From NCBI GenBank assembly GCA_030998225.1, contig JAPYXD010000382.1, positions 3,100,001 to 3,164,000 of the forward strand: a stretch of 64,000 bases of DNA. Reading direction: 5' to 3'. The notes beneath the pieces are model-generated. The model was not told where the DNA came from. It saw only the letters and a list, made by a program, of their open reading frames with translations, and did not search any database. Both the position numbers and the translations under genes were made by a program. Shown here in pieces: positions 54,094-64,000 of the stretch. This stretch comes from Diplolepis rosae. Its lineage: Eukaryota; Arthropoda; Insecta; Hymenoptera; Diplolepididae. The number at the start of each line of letters is the position of its first letter. Position 1 is the first letter of the stretch.

Positions 54094-55325
54094 ACTTTAT
54101 TTAGAAATACTGAAAATAAAAAACACTATTATGATGATATTATTGAAAAAAAATCGATGAAACTGAAGAAATTAAACAATTTTTGAACGAAGAGTATTTA
54201 TTGCAAAATAATGATGATAATAATAATGAAAAATGTTGTATTGAATTAGATTTTGAGGATTTAAAAAAAGAAACAATTCATGGAGACAACGAAGAAACTG
54301 CTGAACAATTGAACGAAGGAACTTTATTTAAAAATAATGAAAGTAAAAAACGCTATTATGATGATATTAATGAAAGGAAAATTGATGAAACTGAAAAAAC
54401 TGAAGAAATTAAACACTTTTTAAACGAAGAATATTTATTAAAAAATAATGAAGATAATGATGAAGAATGTTGTACTGAATTAGATTTTAAGGATTTAAAA
54501 AAGGAAAAAAATTATGGAGACAACGAAGAAACTGCTGAACAATTGAACGAAGGAACTTTATTTGAAAATATTGATAATAAAAAACACTATTATGATGATA
54601 TTTATGAAGAAAAAGTTGATGGAACTAAAAAGATTAAACGATTATTAAACGAAGAATATTTATTGAAAAATGATGAAAAATGTTGTACGGAATTAGATTT
54701 TAAGGATTTAAAAAATGAAACAATTTATGGAAAAAACGAGGAGATTATTGAACAATTGAATGAAGAAGATTTATTTAATATTACTAATAGAAGATTAATT
54801 AAAATGATAACAAATAAAATTAAAAATAAAGAAAAAGGAAACGCTCTTTATAAACTTATTGGAAGAAAAAACATTCAGGAAACATTTGTTTCCCAAAATT
54901 TAAAATATGTCATGGATTCAATTCCAGATTTATTAAAAAATAAAGATAATTGTTATGCTGTGCAAACAAGAAGTAAGTTAAAAAATTCAAAGAATATAAA
55001 TATGGATGAGAATGAAGATAATATAAAAAATAAATTATTAAGAAATGTTGAAGCGTTAAATAAAGTACAAAAGAAGCGTGGAAGGCCACGAAAAATTATT
55101 CAAGAAGTGAATTTACAGGAACCAATTAAAAAAAGAGGTAGACCCCGAAAAGTTATAAATAAATCACATGAAAATGATAAAAAACGCAAATTTATGGAAT
55201 CAGAAGACGAATCCGATTCTGATCTAGATTATGATGTTAAGCAAAAGCCTGAAGAAAATAAGAAGAAGAATCATTTTAAAAGAAATAAAGACGAAGAATT
55301 AAAAGAGGAAATTTATTCTGAATGA
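54090..55325 (+). CDS. acidic tandem-repeat region with two AT-hooks, in place of PR-RT-RH
   Basis: The open part is 54183-55325. It contains about three repeats of roughly 75 residues: LNEEYLLKNNED, CCTELDFKDLKKE, NEETAEQLNEGTLF and KKHYYDDI. A tail NALYKLIGRKNIQETF, QNLKYVMDSIPDLL, CYAVQTRSKLKN follows. The last piece resembles the boundary after RNase H in related Gypsy pol proteins. Then come two AT-hook motifs (KKRGRPRKI and KKRGRPRKV, about 55072-55160) and a strongly acidic Ser/Glu stretch. No protease Asp-Ser/Thr-Gly, no YxDD and no RNase H acidic residues are seen. The sequence appears to be an expanded interdomain linker left after loss of the catalytic domains. Confidence 0.7.
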
Positions 55326-56775
55326 AATTCTGACTTATCAAGTGAAGATGAAAAAGAAGAAACTCAAGAAAATTTCCAGAATGAAGAAAAGGAAAGTGAA
55401 AACGAGCAATTTGATAAATGAGAAATAGAGAATTCTGAAAACTCCGATGAATACGATTTTAGAGAAGAAGGTCCACCCCCAGAACCACCCACAGATTTAC
55501 CTTCAACATCCGGATTATCTAACCCACAGAAAAATGTAATTGAACGCCGAGACCAATTGACTATGAGAAAAGATAACTATGCATATTTCATCACAACAAA
55601 TGGAGAACCTCGTGATATAGGAGCTAAACTTTTAGAAAAATGCAACAAACTCCCTAAATTTCAAAATCTTCAAAAAGGTCTAGTTGAAGAAGTTCGCAAA
55701 GGACAACAATATCACTCAGCACTCCCAATTGAATTAGAATATAAAGAAAACCTAGGAGAAACAACAAGAAATATTAAATTAGCACTTTACTCCCTTCATT
55801 TAACAGCGGAAAAATTAACATTAAAATCGATTAGTATTGCTAAATCACCACATGTAAATCATGTTTTATGGAAAGAAATATTAGCTACATTGAAAATAGC
55901 ATTTCTGAACTCTTCAATAAAAATAATAATTTGTATTGGAATGACACAATACCCTACGAAGGAAGAAATAAATCAATTAATTGAAGAAGCTCATTGATTT
56001 GCTATAGGAGGACATAAAGGAGTCACAAAGACCTACAGTAGAATTAGACAACGATATTATTGGAAAAATATGAAGTTAGATATACAAAAATATATACAAC
56101 AATGTCTTCAATTCCAACTAAAAAAAGTAGTTCGAGTTAAAAAAAAAATCCAATGATTGTTACAGACACCCCAGGAATCGCTTTCGAAAAGATACCAATG
56201 GATATAGTAGGAAAACTACCTATAACTTCATCGCAAAATCAATACATACTTACAATCCAAGATAATTTTACTAAATATTCTCTAGCAATTCCCCTTCCAA
56301 ATCATCAAGCAAGTACGATAGCAGACGCTTTTGTCAAAAAATTTATATGTATCTACGGCTCTCCAAAAGCAGTACTAACAGATCAAGGAATAGATTTCCT
56401 AAGCAATTCAATGAGAAAAAAGGCCAAACGATTTCGAATACGTCAATTGAAGACTACAGCTTATCATCCCCTATCAAATGGATCATTAGAAAGATCACAC
56501 CACGGATTAAAGGAATATTTAAAACAATTTATTGAGAAAAATACAGAGTGGGACGATTGGATCGAATTAACATTGTTTTCTTATAACACAAGCGTTCATG
56601 AAGGTACCAAATGTACCCCCTATGAATCAATATTCTGGACCCTACGAAGTACTGGAAATAATTGGTAAAGGGAATATCAAAATATTAGTCAAAAATAAAC
56701 CAAAAATAGTGAATATAAATAGGTTAAGACTTTCTTATATAACTCCTACAGAAACGAATAAAAAGACAAGCAATT
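55326..56775 (+). pseudogene. pol C-terminal part: pre-integrase domain and integrase, broken
   Basis: It starts after two stops in the acidic linker. 55557-55997 is the region between RNase H and integrase (RKDNYAYFITTNGEPRDIGA, IIICIGMTQYPTKEE). Then comes the zinc domain (GGHKGVTKTY, where CLQF replaces the expected Cys-x2-Cys). The catalytic core follows in another frame (56153-56668): MDIVGKLPI with the first Asp, VLTDQGIDFLS with the second, and NGSLERSHHGLKEYLKQ with Glu. So the DD35E triad is intact. After CTPYES a deletion removes part of the C-terminal domain, and GPYEVLEIIGKGN-like tail sequence resumes in a shifted frame. A stop at 55995-55997 and a frameshift near 56150 break the gene. 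Confidence 0.88.
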
Positions 56776-57270
56776 AATAAAATAATAATAATAAAATAAA
56801 TCAAACAAAATTTATTTCAGATTACAATGTAACCTAAACATCGCCAAAGTATCGACACAAATTGCGCATTAATAGTTCTACAAATCGATATATAAGCCTT
56901 ATGGCCGTATTTATTCATGAATGGAATATACAATCATGACGATTGCAACATAACAAAATGGATAAAGGATTAAACAAATCCAAAAACAATAAAGGAGATA
57001 ATTTTAACAATAAAACAAGAGGACCCTATGCTTTTTACGAATTATTAAGGAGCCTACAACAATCAAATAAAAAACTCCTAGCTGATATCCTCACATTGTC
57101 TAACTAAGTAATACCCTATTCAGCTAAATGAATTTTTTGTTTTTTTTTTTGTTTTCTTTCATTTCGAAAAAAACATATTATACCAACTAAAGTTACTTCT
57201 ATCATCTTTATGCTAACCATGTACTAATGTAATGCATTTTTTCTTTCAGAAAACACCTAAGAGAAGCAGA
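56776..57270. other. spacer between integrase and env, no gene
   Basis: AT-rich with T-runs; a 40-codon frame at 56958 has no recognisable motif. Splice acceptor for env could lie here. Confidence 0.4.
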
Positions 57271-59109
57271 ATGAAAAGAAAAATACTCAATGTAATTACA
57301 TTCTTTTTTTAAACTTATTAACAGTACATGCAGAAAGATATTTGAACACAATATTTGAAAACTCGCCAAGAATTCAATTTGAACCCATAAGAAACCTTAA
57401 ATTCACAGAAACTAAATATCATCTAGTATGTTTTATTAAAAATAGAAGACACTATACTTATATACACTTCCATTTCACAAATGTATAAAACAGCTGTTCT
57501 AAATTGTTAAAATAAAAATATTCACTTCTGTTTAGAAATTACGAACAATGATAGATTTGAAAATCAAAAAGTCATAGTCACCAAACTTATTCAAGAAATC
57601 AAATCTTACCTACAGCATACAATTAATATTTTCCCACAATCAACACCAAAATTAATCGAAAATTTCGAATTCAAACAAACAACACTTTCTTCAAAATTCA
57701 ATTGTGCAAAGAAAGATATTTTTATTTTTCCGTACTCCATAATTGAAACCACTCAAAACTCTTTTCAAAAAATAATAGATCTAGAAAATCATAAACATTG
57801 GATACTAAAAGGAACAAACAAAAAACCAACAAAAATCAATACAATACACATCAAACGATGGCTAGATTCCATACACGAAACACTCGATTTTTATATAATA
57901 ACCCTCCAAAACATTTTGACCTTACTGTTCTATGCGGAAAACATGAACTGGCATCGAGAACATTTTCCACTAACAGCAGTAGATCTATATCAACAAGTTT
58001 TACAGAAAAATTTTATGAATTATACAATTTCACTCATGAAACATCTATCAAAAATAGAATACTTTTCATTTGGTAATCAATTGATTTTTATATTAAACAC
58101 ACCGGTAATAAGAGAAGAAAAATTTTAATCCTTTAAAATACATAAATTACCAATTAACCACAACATCCAAATAAATAAATCTATTAACATCTTTATAGAA
58201 TCTAATATCAACTACATCATTCTCTCTCATGATTATAATAAGTATCGCATAATAAAACATTCATTTCTTGAAAATTGTATTTCTATTGCAAATACTGAAG
58301 TATTTAATACACCACCACTACTGCAAAACTCAAAGCAAAATATGATTTGTGAAATATCAATGCTAACACAACCTGAACCATATGAATGCAACTATCAAAT
58401 AAACTTTGATGATTTCCCCTTAATTACACCCCTAGAATCTTACTATGGATGGCTATACACAACCAATACGGTAAAACAAGTAGAATTTCAATGCGAAAAC
58501 GACTCAACATTCGCAACAACTATCTCTAACAAAGGAATTTTACAACTTCACCCATCATGTAGAATCAAAAACCACAACTTCTCAAATCAAGCAAAACCAT
58601 TAAAATATCTAGAACCAAACATACCAAAGCCACCATTTAATATTTCTCTCAAATTAATAGCCCCTTTCTTTAATAAAATTATAACTAAAAAGCCCCTAGA
58701 ATTACACAAAATAATAGAAAATTACAAAAATAGGAAAATCTCCTTACAAGAACTAGAATACGAAATAAAAATTTCAAAGAAAATAAACACTGCATTAAGT
58801 AAAAATCTTGAGTCAAAAAGTAATTACTTTCATGATAGTATAACTAAATTGATAACAGCTGTAACAGTAGCTTGCCTGTTAATATTAACACTTTTTATTC
58901 TTCTTATAATAAAAATGTATCAATATGACCAAATAATCGAAAGAATATCGAAAGAAAATACGCATATGAACCTAGACCCATTACAACCATACGACAACTT
59001 AGAAACTAACGACACAGGACTCTTCGAAACATCATTTGAAAGAAGTATTAGCACTCAAACAGCCATATTCTTAGGAAAAACACCATTCGAATCACACATA
59101 TTTGTGTGA
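57271..59109 (+). pseudogene. env-like glycoprotein gene, broken
   Basis: Envelope-type protein of errantivirus-like elements, inferred from its position after integrase and its overall plan. A start near 57271 with a short hydrophobic segment loses frame in a T-run. The main frame is readable from about 57541 to 59109, with one stop at 58126-58128. The intact 255-codon part (58342-59109) has several Cys, a helical Lys/Glu-rich segment, one strong transmembrane stretch (LITAVTVACLLILTLFIL, about 58849-58905), and a 65-residue cytoplasmic tail. I see no certain furin site. Breaks make this copy non-functional. Confidence 0.7.
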
Positions 59110-59398
59110 TGATAAATAAATTTCTAAACTACTCAACTCATAAAATAATGAAAACAAACTAACGCACGACATACAATTGACGAGACGTAAGTAACTTCCC
59201 GAATCCAAATCTTCCAACAAAATTCCAAAGCATGTTTCAACCCAAGTTACTACATTTTGATTTATCAATTATCAATTTTATTTTTATTAATTAAACCTAT
59301 TCGAAATACTAAAACCATCATCTATTACTATCTCTTGAAAGAAGTCCATTATAATTTAACTTTACTCATTTGTTACTTTTCAATAATCTCAGTCACTA
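59110..59398. other. spacer between env and the Cys-rich ORF
   Basis: About 290 AT-rich bases, no gene seen. Confidence 0.4.
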
Positions 59399-60016
59399 AT
59401 GTCCACTTTTCTTTATTCTATACATTATTTTAATATCAATCTCAAAATTATTAAGCTAATTCGATGCAAAATTTCAATCAAAATTTCAATATATTGCAAA
59501 AAGAATAATTCAAAGATAGTTTTTGAAATCATGAATAAACTAGAATCAATTAACAAACTAAGCATAATTGGAATCGTTTCTTTCTCTTTTGTTCAAGAAA
59601 TGATTCCAACGGCAAAAGTATCAGATACTAACAACGCCAAACACGTCGATGGAGTATTACCACAACACTTTCCTACAACTTACTACAAGCTACTTAGATA
59701 TATTTGCTATTCATTCAATGAAAGTATAATAACTGTTTACACTCATAGAGTAATAGGCTGGCGAATTTGTGCACAATGTTATTTCACTTTACCCAACAAT
59801 TACCATTTATATTATAATGTAGGAAATGAAGGACATTATATTATTGTACCAGAAACAGCGAACACGACCTGCGGACTATGTAATAAAATTCTATTAAAAC
59901 CAAATAAACCAGCCTGCGAATGTTTCGATTGCATTGAAGAATATCTGAATCATCCATTAGCTACAAATTTGAGTTTAGAATTAGAAGTGAGAAATCATCT
60001 ATTTGACAGCCTATAA
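59399..60016 (+). CDS. Cys-rich accessory ORF of unknown function
   Basis: Open for 205 codons. The Met at 59531 (MNKLESINKLSIIGIVSFSF) may be the real start, because the upstream part is low-complexity and AT-driven. From it the first 30 residues are mildly hydrophobic. The C-terminal half has regularly spaced cysteines, CAQC, CGLC, and CECFDC, which suggests a zinc-binding fold. No family recognised. It follows env and overlaps the dsRNA-binding frame by a few bases if that is read from its first codon. It is intact although env and pol are broken. Confidence 0.6.
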   Translation: MSTFLYSIHYFNINLKIIKLIRCKISIKISIYCKKNNSKIVFEIMNKLESINKLSIIGIVSFSFVQEMIPTAKVSDTNNAKHVDGVLPQHFPTTYYKLLRYICYSFNESIITVYTHRVIGWRICAQCYFTLPNNYHLYYNVGNEGHYIIVPETANTTCGLCNKILLKPNKPACECFDCIEEYLNHPLATNLSLELEVRNHLFDSL

Positions 60017-60032
60017 CAACAATTATATTAAA

Positions 60033-60449
60033 ATGGAACGAGATATAACAAAAAGCCGTAGCCCAATGCATACATTAAACGAAATTTGTATGGAATATAA
60101 CTTTTCCGAGCCAATATACGATGTCTCATTTCAGAATTCAAAAAAACCATTTCTCGCTAAAGACACAATCACAAAAGAAGAAAAAACATATGTTTGTCTA
60201 GGTGAAAACTCGTACAAAAAGAAACAATCCAAACGAAACGTAGCACAGAAACTCTTAGAATTATTAAACGAGAAATACGTTTTTTCCGAAGAAAAATTAC
60301 CAGAAATTGAACAAAACCCAAATGAAAACTACTCTGATGAAGAGAAACTGTATAAATGGACAGGCGCGTGCGAAAGATTCTACGAAAGAGGGCACCTATC
60401 AAATAATTGCAGAAGGCCCAAAAGAAATAAAAACTTCCAAGAGATCTAA
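60033..60449 (+). CDS. double-stranded-RNA-binding domain protein with zinc-knuckle remnant
   Basis: From the ATG at 60033 the product has about 138 residues. After a short N-terminus the sequence SPMHTLNEICMEYNFSEPIY begins a dsRBD (alpha-1). It continues through a strand region with the KTYVCLGE strand and ends in SYKKKQSKRNVAQKLLELL, the Lys-rich loop and second helix that bind the phosphate backbone. Size and spacing fit a single dsRBD of about 70 residues. An acidic linker leads to CERFYERGHLSNNC, a CCHC zinc knuckle whose second Cys is Phe. Known dsRBD proteins of viruses often sequester dsRNA from the silencing machinery, so a role as a silencing suppressor is a reasonable inference. 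A packaging role is the alternative. The ORF is intact and lies about 110 bases ahead of a polypurine tract. Confidence 0.8.
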   Translation: MERDITKSRSPMHTLNEICMEYNFSEPIYDVSFQNSKKPFLAKDTITKEEKTYVCLGENSYKKKQSKRNVAQKLLELLNEKYVFSEEKLPEIEQNPNENYSDEEKLYKWTGACERFYERGHLSNNCRRPKRNKNFQEI

Positions 60450-60542
60450 TAAAATACATTATTCAAAAATCACATCCGAATAGTTTTCATTTGATATGCT
60501 AATATAAAAGTTTGAACATGGTAATTCCATCCCCATGTCCAA

Positions 60543-60557
60543 ACTTAAGGGGCGAGA
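60543..60557 (+). other. polypurine tract, first
   Basis: ACTTAAGGGGCGAGA immediately precedes a TGTCACGTCCCGTAAC LTR-like start at 60558. The surrounding 40 bases (TCCATCCCCATGTCCAAAC) match those before 62831. Confidence 0.75.
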
Positions 60558-61260
60558 TGTCACGTCCCGTAACTTTACCAATATTTTTGAAAAATAAATG
60601 AATCTATGATCGAAGTTAATTTTTCTCTTATATGTAATCATATGATCTGCATGAGGGCGTATGCGAAAATCAATTTAATCACTATTTAAAGAAATATTCG
60701 CTAAAAGTTTAAATACTATATCAATGTGTGAACAAGTAATAAATGTATTAAATGTTGCATATGAGTGTTAGTATCGTCAGAGAAATAATTATAATAAAAC
60801 ATAATGTATCGAAAAATTTTCCTTTTTCTCTCTCGAAACAATAATAGAAAAAAGGCATGATGTGCCTCTATATTTGAATTGTGTGCTAATTGATATCTCA
60901 AGGATTTATGTAGACAAATTCGATAGGACAATTTTGCTCCATGCGATAGGAATATACTTTTCCTAGATAAGTAAAAGTTTAATTAGAAATATGTGAATTG
61001 CTTCATATAAATGGAATAATGTATCTGCATGTATACAGATTTACCTATAAAAATGTTGATGAAACGAATTAAGAAAAAGAATAAAACTTCAAGCGCGTAA
61101 TAAATATCCCCCTCTATTTTTCAAAATAAAGTTCAATTTAAGGGGATTACATTCACATACATTAATATAACCATTCATTAGTGTGTGCGTATTTACTGTT
61201 ATAAATAATATAGGCCTGACTATGAAAATTCAGTCAAAATAAGATAAAATAAAAGAAAAA
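60558..61260 (+). repeat. LTR-like start of a different subtype, truncated
   Basis: The first ten bases equal those of the 5' LTR, then the sequence diverges completely. No LTR end was found before repeat family D begins near 61265. It may be the U3 of a related LTR variant. Confidence 0.5.
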
Positions 61261-61264
61261 GTCA

Positions 61265-62440
61265 CTGAATTTCTTTTTGAATTTAAGTGAAACAGGAAAT
61301 TCAATTTACTTAAGGCTCTATCAGCCTTAAAGAACACATTCTCATCATGGCGCTCGCGCTTCGCGCTCGATTTTCTGTCTACATTTCAGTAACTTTTTAA
61401 TAAATTACATGATAAAAATAATTAATTTTCTTCCAAATCTCTTAAAAAGAAAAAACAATCGTAGATCTTATTCAAGGAAACGATTTTGCAGAACAACGCT
61501 TATTTCGTATCTCACATATTTTGGTGAAAAAAATCGAATTTTTTTAATATTAAAAATCAAAACATAAAGTATACATCCTGTCCCGAAATTTCTTTTTGAG
61601 AATTTGTAGACCTCATTTAGGCAAACAATTTTCCATCTAAACGTTTTTTTTGTATCTCACATATTTTGTCTAAAAAATGGAATTTTTGAATTTTAATCGT
61701 ATTTTTTGGAGTTGAAACGAAAAATATATCTTTTATCAGAAACTGTGTCAGACAAAATTTGTAGATCTTTTTGGAACGAACAACTTTATATTCTTACGTT
61801 TTTTTCGTATTTCGAATATTATTGTTAAAAAATTGAATTTTGGATTTTCAATAGTTTTTTTTTTATTTAAAAAGAAAAATATGCATCTTATGAAAAAATG
61901 TTATTATTCAAATTTGTAGGACCTTATGTAGAAAATAATATTGTATCATAACGTTTTTTCGTATCTCGTATAATTTAACTGGAAAATAGAATTTTGATAT
62001 TGACTTTTTTCGAATTTGAATATGATGTAACATTTCTAATTTTGATTTAATCAAGAAATGTTATCAGGATAATTTGTAGAGATTTATGAGCACTATCAAA
62101 AACCAGTATTGGAATTTTTGATTTTTTCAAAAAATTATTTTTAAAAACACAAAAGTAGTGCTCCATCCCTCAATTTTGATTGGATGTGGCTGGTTAACGA
62201 ACTTGTCCTTACTTTTTCGGCTCCCATAAAGTTTACCAAATCTCAATTCAATCTGATAATTCTATCGAGAGTTATGCCGCACACGACCTACTACAGACAG
62301 ACAGACAGACAGACACTTTCGTAAAAACCATTTTTTCTGACTCAGGGGGTCTCAAAACGTAAAGATTTCATGAAAATTTCGAAAGTCATTTTTCACATAA
62401 AACCAATACCTTCTCATCCATGATGAGAATGTAAAAATAA
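61265..62440 (-). repeat. dispersed repeat family D, copy 4
   Basis: Inverse of copies 1 and 3, with the GC-rich tail GCGCTCGCGCTTCGCGCTCG at about 61352 and the CTGACTCAGGGGGTCTCAAA end at 62338. It is the least interrupted copy and shows empty sites for both MITEs. A (CAGA)n run lies at 62293-62315. Confidence 0.8.
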
Positions 62441-62815
62441 ATGAATAAAATACTGTAAATGGCAAAAAGATCCTGATCGACGTCTTGGATTATGTATAAC
62501 GCACCAATAGGTCTTATAACTACGTAAAAATTATGTAACAATGATGAAAACAGTTATGTAACAATTAGGTAATAAATATGTAACATTTATAAATCAGCTT
62601 CAGCATTCGATCAATGAACACTGTATTGCAATGTTGTCAGTATCGCTTCTATGACCCTACTATGTAGTCAAGCTTATGAAACTTAAGCAAATTAATGGAA
62701 ACATGATTATTAACCGATTAAAAAATTTGTCATGATGATTGAAATGAATCTGTAAGAAAAACAAAATTTAATGTCCGCGAAAAAGTTTGTACAGTCATTT
62801 CATCCCCAAGTCCAA
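62441..62815. other. 3' internal region, no gene
   Basis: AT-rich, probably the non-coding 3' end of the LTR element; no ORF. Confidence 0.45.
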
Positions 62816-62830
62816 ACTTAAGGGGCGAGG
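62816..62830 (+). other. polypurine tract, second
   Basis: ACTTAAGGGGCGAGG immediately precedes the 3' LTR. Confidence 0.8.
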
Positions 62831-64000
62831 TGTCACGTCCTGTGACCTTTTTCTTATTAATGTAATACATGTTAATATTGATATTATGTAAAACTTGAAT
62901 GTGACGTTTACCATTGATGGATGTAACTGAATTGTTTAAGAAAAATGTGAATCAACTGGAAAGCATCTACAGAGAGGAAAAATCAAAATACTGGAGGGGA
63001 AAACGAAGAATGTAAACACAGAAGATAGTATTCAGAATCGCCAAGTAGGAAATCAATATCTCCACTCTCACCGCAACTGGAGATACACAACAGAGGATGC
63101 ACCGCGGGATGTCATCGCACCCCAATTTTTACGAGGGTCATTCAGAAGCAACAAGTAAACTTCAGGAATGCGGGAAGTATTGATCCAAAATACACAACCG
63201 ATTGTCCCAAAATTCCGACGCAGGCTCAGTAAAGGATAGAAACCTAGACGCAGACTCCAAGGGTGATCCCTACTATTTAACACTGCGTGGGAGACACCAT
63301 ACAAATAAGACTATAAAAATGCTATAAAAAGGGCCGTAAAGGAAAATTGAATTTGGGGACCAACAAAATTAGGCAACAGAATTGGTAATAAACCGAAATG
63401 GAAATTCTCATACACACTGAAGCCAATTCAATAAATCCTGTCATATACACGGATTGACAGCACGTCTACTCAAAGAAAAAGGAAGTAAACTGACAAGAAA
63501 TGAAATGTATTGAAATTAGAAAATATCAAAGGGGGCGAGTTCGAGAAAAAAAAAATCGTAAAATAGGGTGAAATGACCAACCCCCCAGGATATTTAAGGA
63601 GCCCGATTCTAAGGAGCACAGGCTACTTCTTCAGTTTCAGTTTGACTTCTGACCTGGAAGGTCCAACACCGCGCGACAAGTCCAGGCCACTTCTTCAGTT
63701 CCAGTTTGACTCCTGACCCGGAAGGTCCAACACCGCGCGACAAGTCCGGGCCATCTCTTAGGCCAGTTCTTCAGTTCCAGTTCGACCTTTGCCCCGGAAG
63801 CTACCACACTTCGTGAGAAGTTCCGAAGAAGTTCAATCCCGTTCCCCTTTTAAGTCGATTGTTCAGAAGAGTCAATCCCTCGTTCGGAGTTTGTCAAGTG
63901 GTACCACGATTTGGATTTAGTTCGGAGATTCCTCCCGGAATATAAAAAGAATTATCAGTGGCTCCAGGTTCCAGTTCCAGCCGATTCCAGAGTCACGAAG
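62831..64000 (+). repeat. 3' LTR, cut by the window end
   Basis: Begins TGTCACGTCCTGTGAC and follows the 5' LTR closely to base 64000, where roughly 200 bases remain. It carries an extra copy of the TTCTGACC(C/T)GGAAGGTCCAAC unit near 63650 relative to simple alignment. Differences include 10-20 substitutions in the first 250 bases. Confidence 0.92.

Larger units (their letters stand above)
47244..64000 (+). mobile_element. env-bearing Gypsy/errantivirus-like LTR element, degraded, runs off the window
   Basis: Order: 5' LTR, primer-binding-site-like sequence, long repeat-rich leader, pre-gag ORF, gag, acidic repeat region, integrase, env-like gene, Cys-rich ORF, dsRNA-binding ORF, polypurine tract, LTR. 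Total span exceeds 16.7 kb. The coding genes contain stops and frameshifts, and protease, reverse transcriptase and RNase H are absent. The copy is therefore defective. The 3' side is composite: one LTR-like start lies at 60558 and the true match to the 5' LTR starts at 62831. Confidence 0.85.

Noticed and set aside
54183..55325. Host AT-hook chromatin gene
   Set aside because: It lies in the correct place between gag and integrase of the LTR element and ends in linker sequence typical of the region before integrase.

Overview
The window looks like a piece of an AT-rich animal nuclear genome, most likely an insect. A hymenopteran is my guess, from the general style of the repeats and not from any single diagnostic gene. 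The only host gene I can support is an ankyrin on the + strand. Three exons are visible (7919-8108, 28459-28597, 28695-28974). They carry consensus splice sites, keep one continuous reading phase, and encode the end of the second ZU5 domain and most of the UPA domain. Almost everything else is transposable-element sequence lying in this gene's introns or beyond it.

Region 1-7.9 kb: a deleted mariner at the left edge, copies of a dispersed repeat family, a MITE inserted in one of them, a 165-bp tandem repeat and three long palindromes. Region 8.1-28.5 kb is one 20.35-kb ankyrin intron with a deep nest of insertions. It starts with an irritans-type mariner (8226-9485) and a Tc1/mariner derivative (9897-10653). 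Next comes a second mariner (10656-28238), split by a solo LTR (11217-28123), which is itself split by two hAT-type elements. hAT-1 (11565-20697) has an exact 8-bp target duplication, an open 742-codon transposase and inverted repeats almost 3 kb long. hAT-2 (21552-27697) has no transposase and contains further nested repeats and MITEs.

Region 29-47 kb: tRNA-derived SINE copies and a foldback-type element whose arms are arrays of 90-bp repeats (31.3-35.5 kb). That element encloses a 2.08-kb solo LTR (32532-34610) with a striking set of stem-loops sharing one loop sequence. Then come a 742-bp foldback element and a mariner split by a large inverted-repeat element that holds a dead R1-like retrotransposon. 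Further on are LTR copies of the Gypsy-type family found at the right end, a small inverted-repeat element with a 179-codon ORF, and a hAT-type MITE.

Region 47.2-64 kb: a degraded env-bearing Gypsy/errantivirus-like LTR element. In order it has a 5' LTR, a primer-binding-site-like sequence, a 2-kb leader with structured tandem repeats, an acidic pre-gag ORF, gag with zinc knuckles, acidic tandem-repeat coding sequence with AT-hooks where protease, reverse transcriptase and RNase H should be, integrase, an env-like gene and a cysteine-rich ORF. Last comes a small ORF with a double-stranded-RNA-binding domain followed by a zinc-knuckle remnant. Two polypurine-tract/LTR-start junctions follow, at 60558 and 62831.

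The most notable observations are the dsRNA-binding ORF in the LTR element, the kilobase-long inverted repeats of an apparently intact hAT element, and the invariant-loop stem-loops in the solo LTR. All family calls come from reading motifs by eye. No database search was run.
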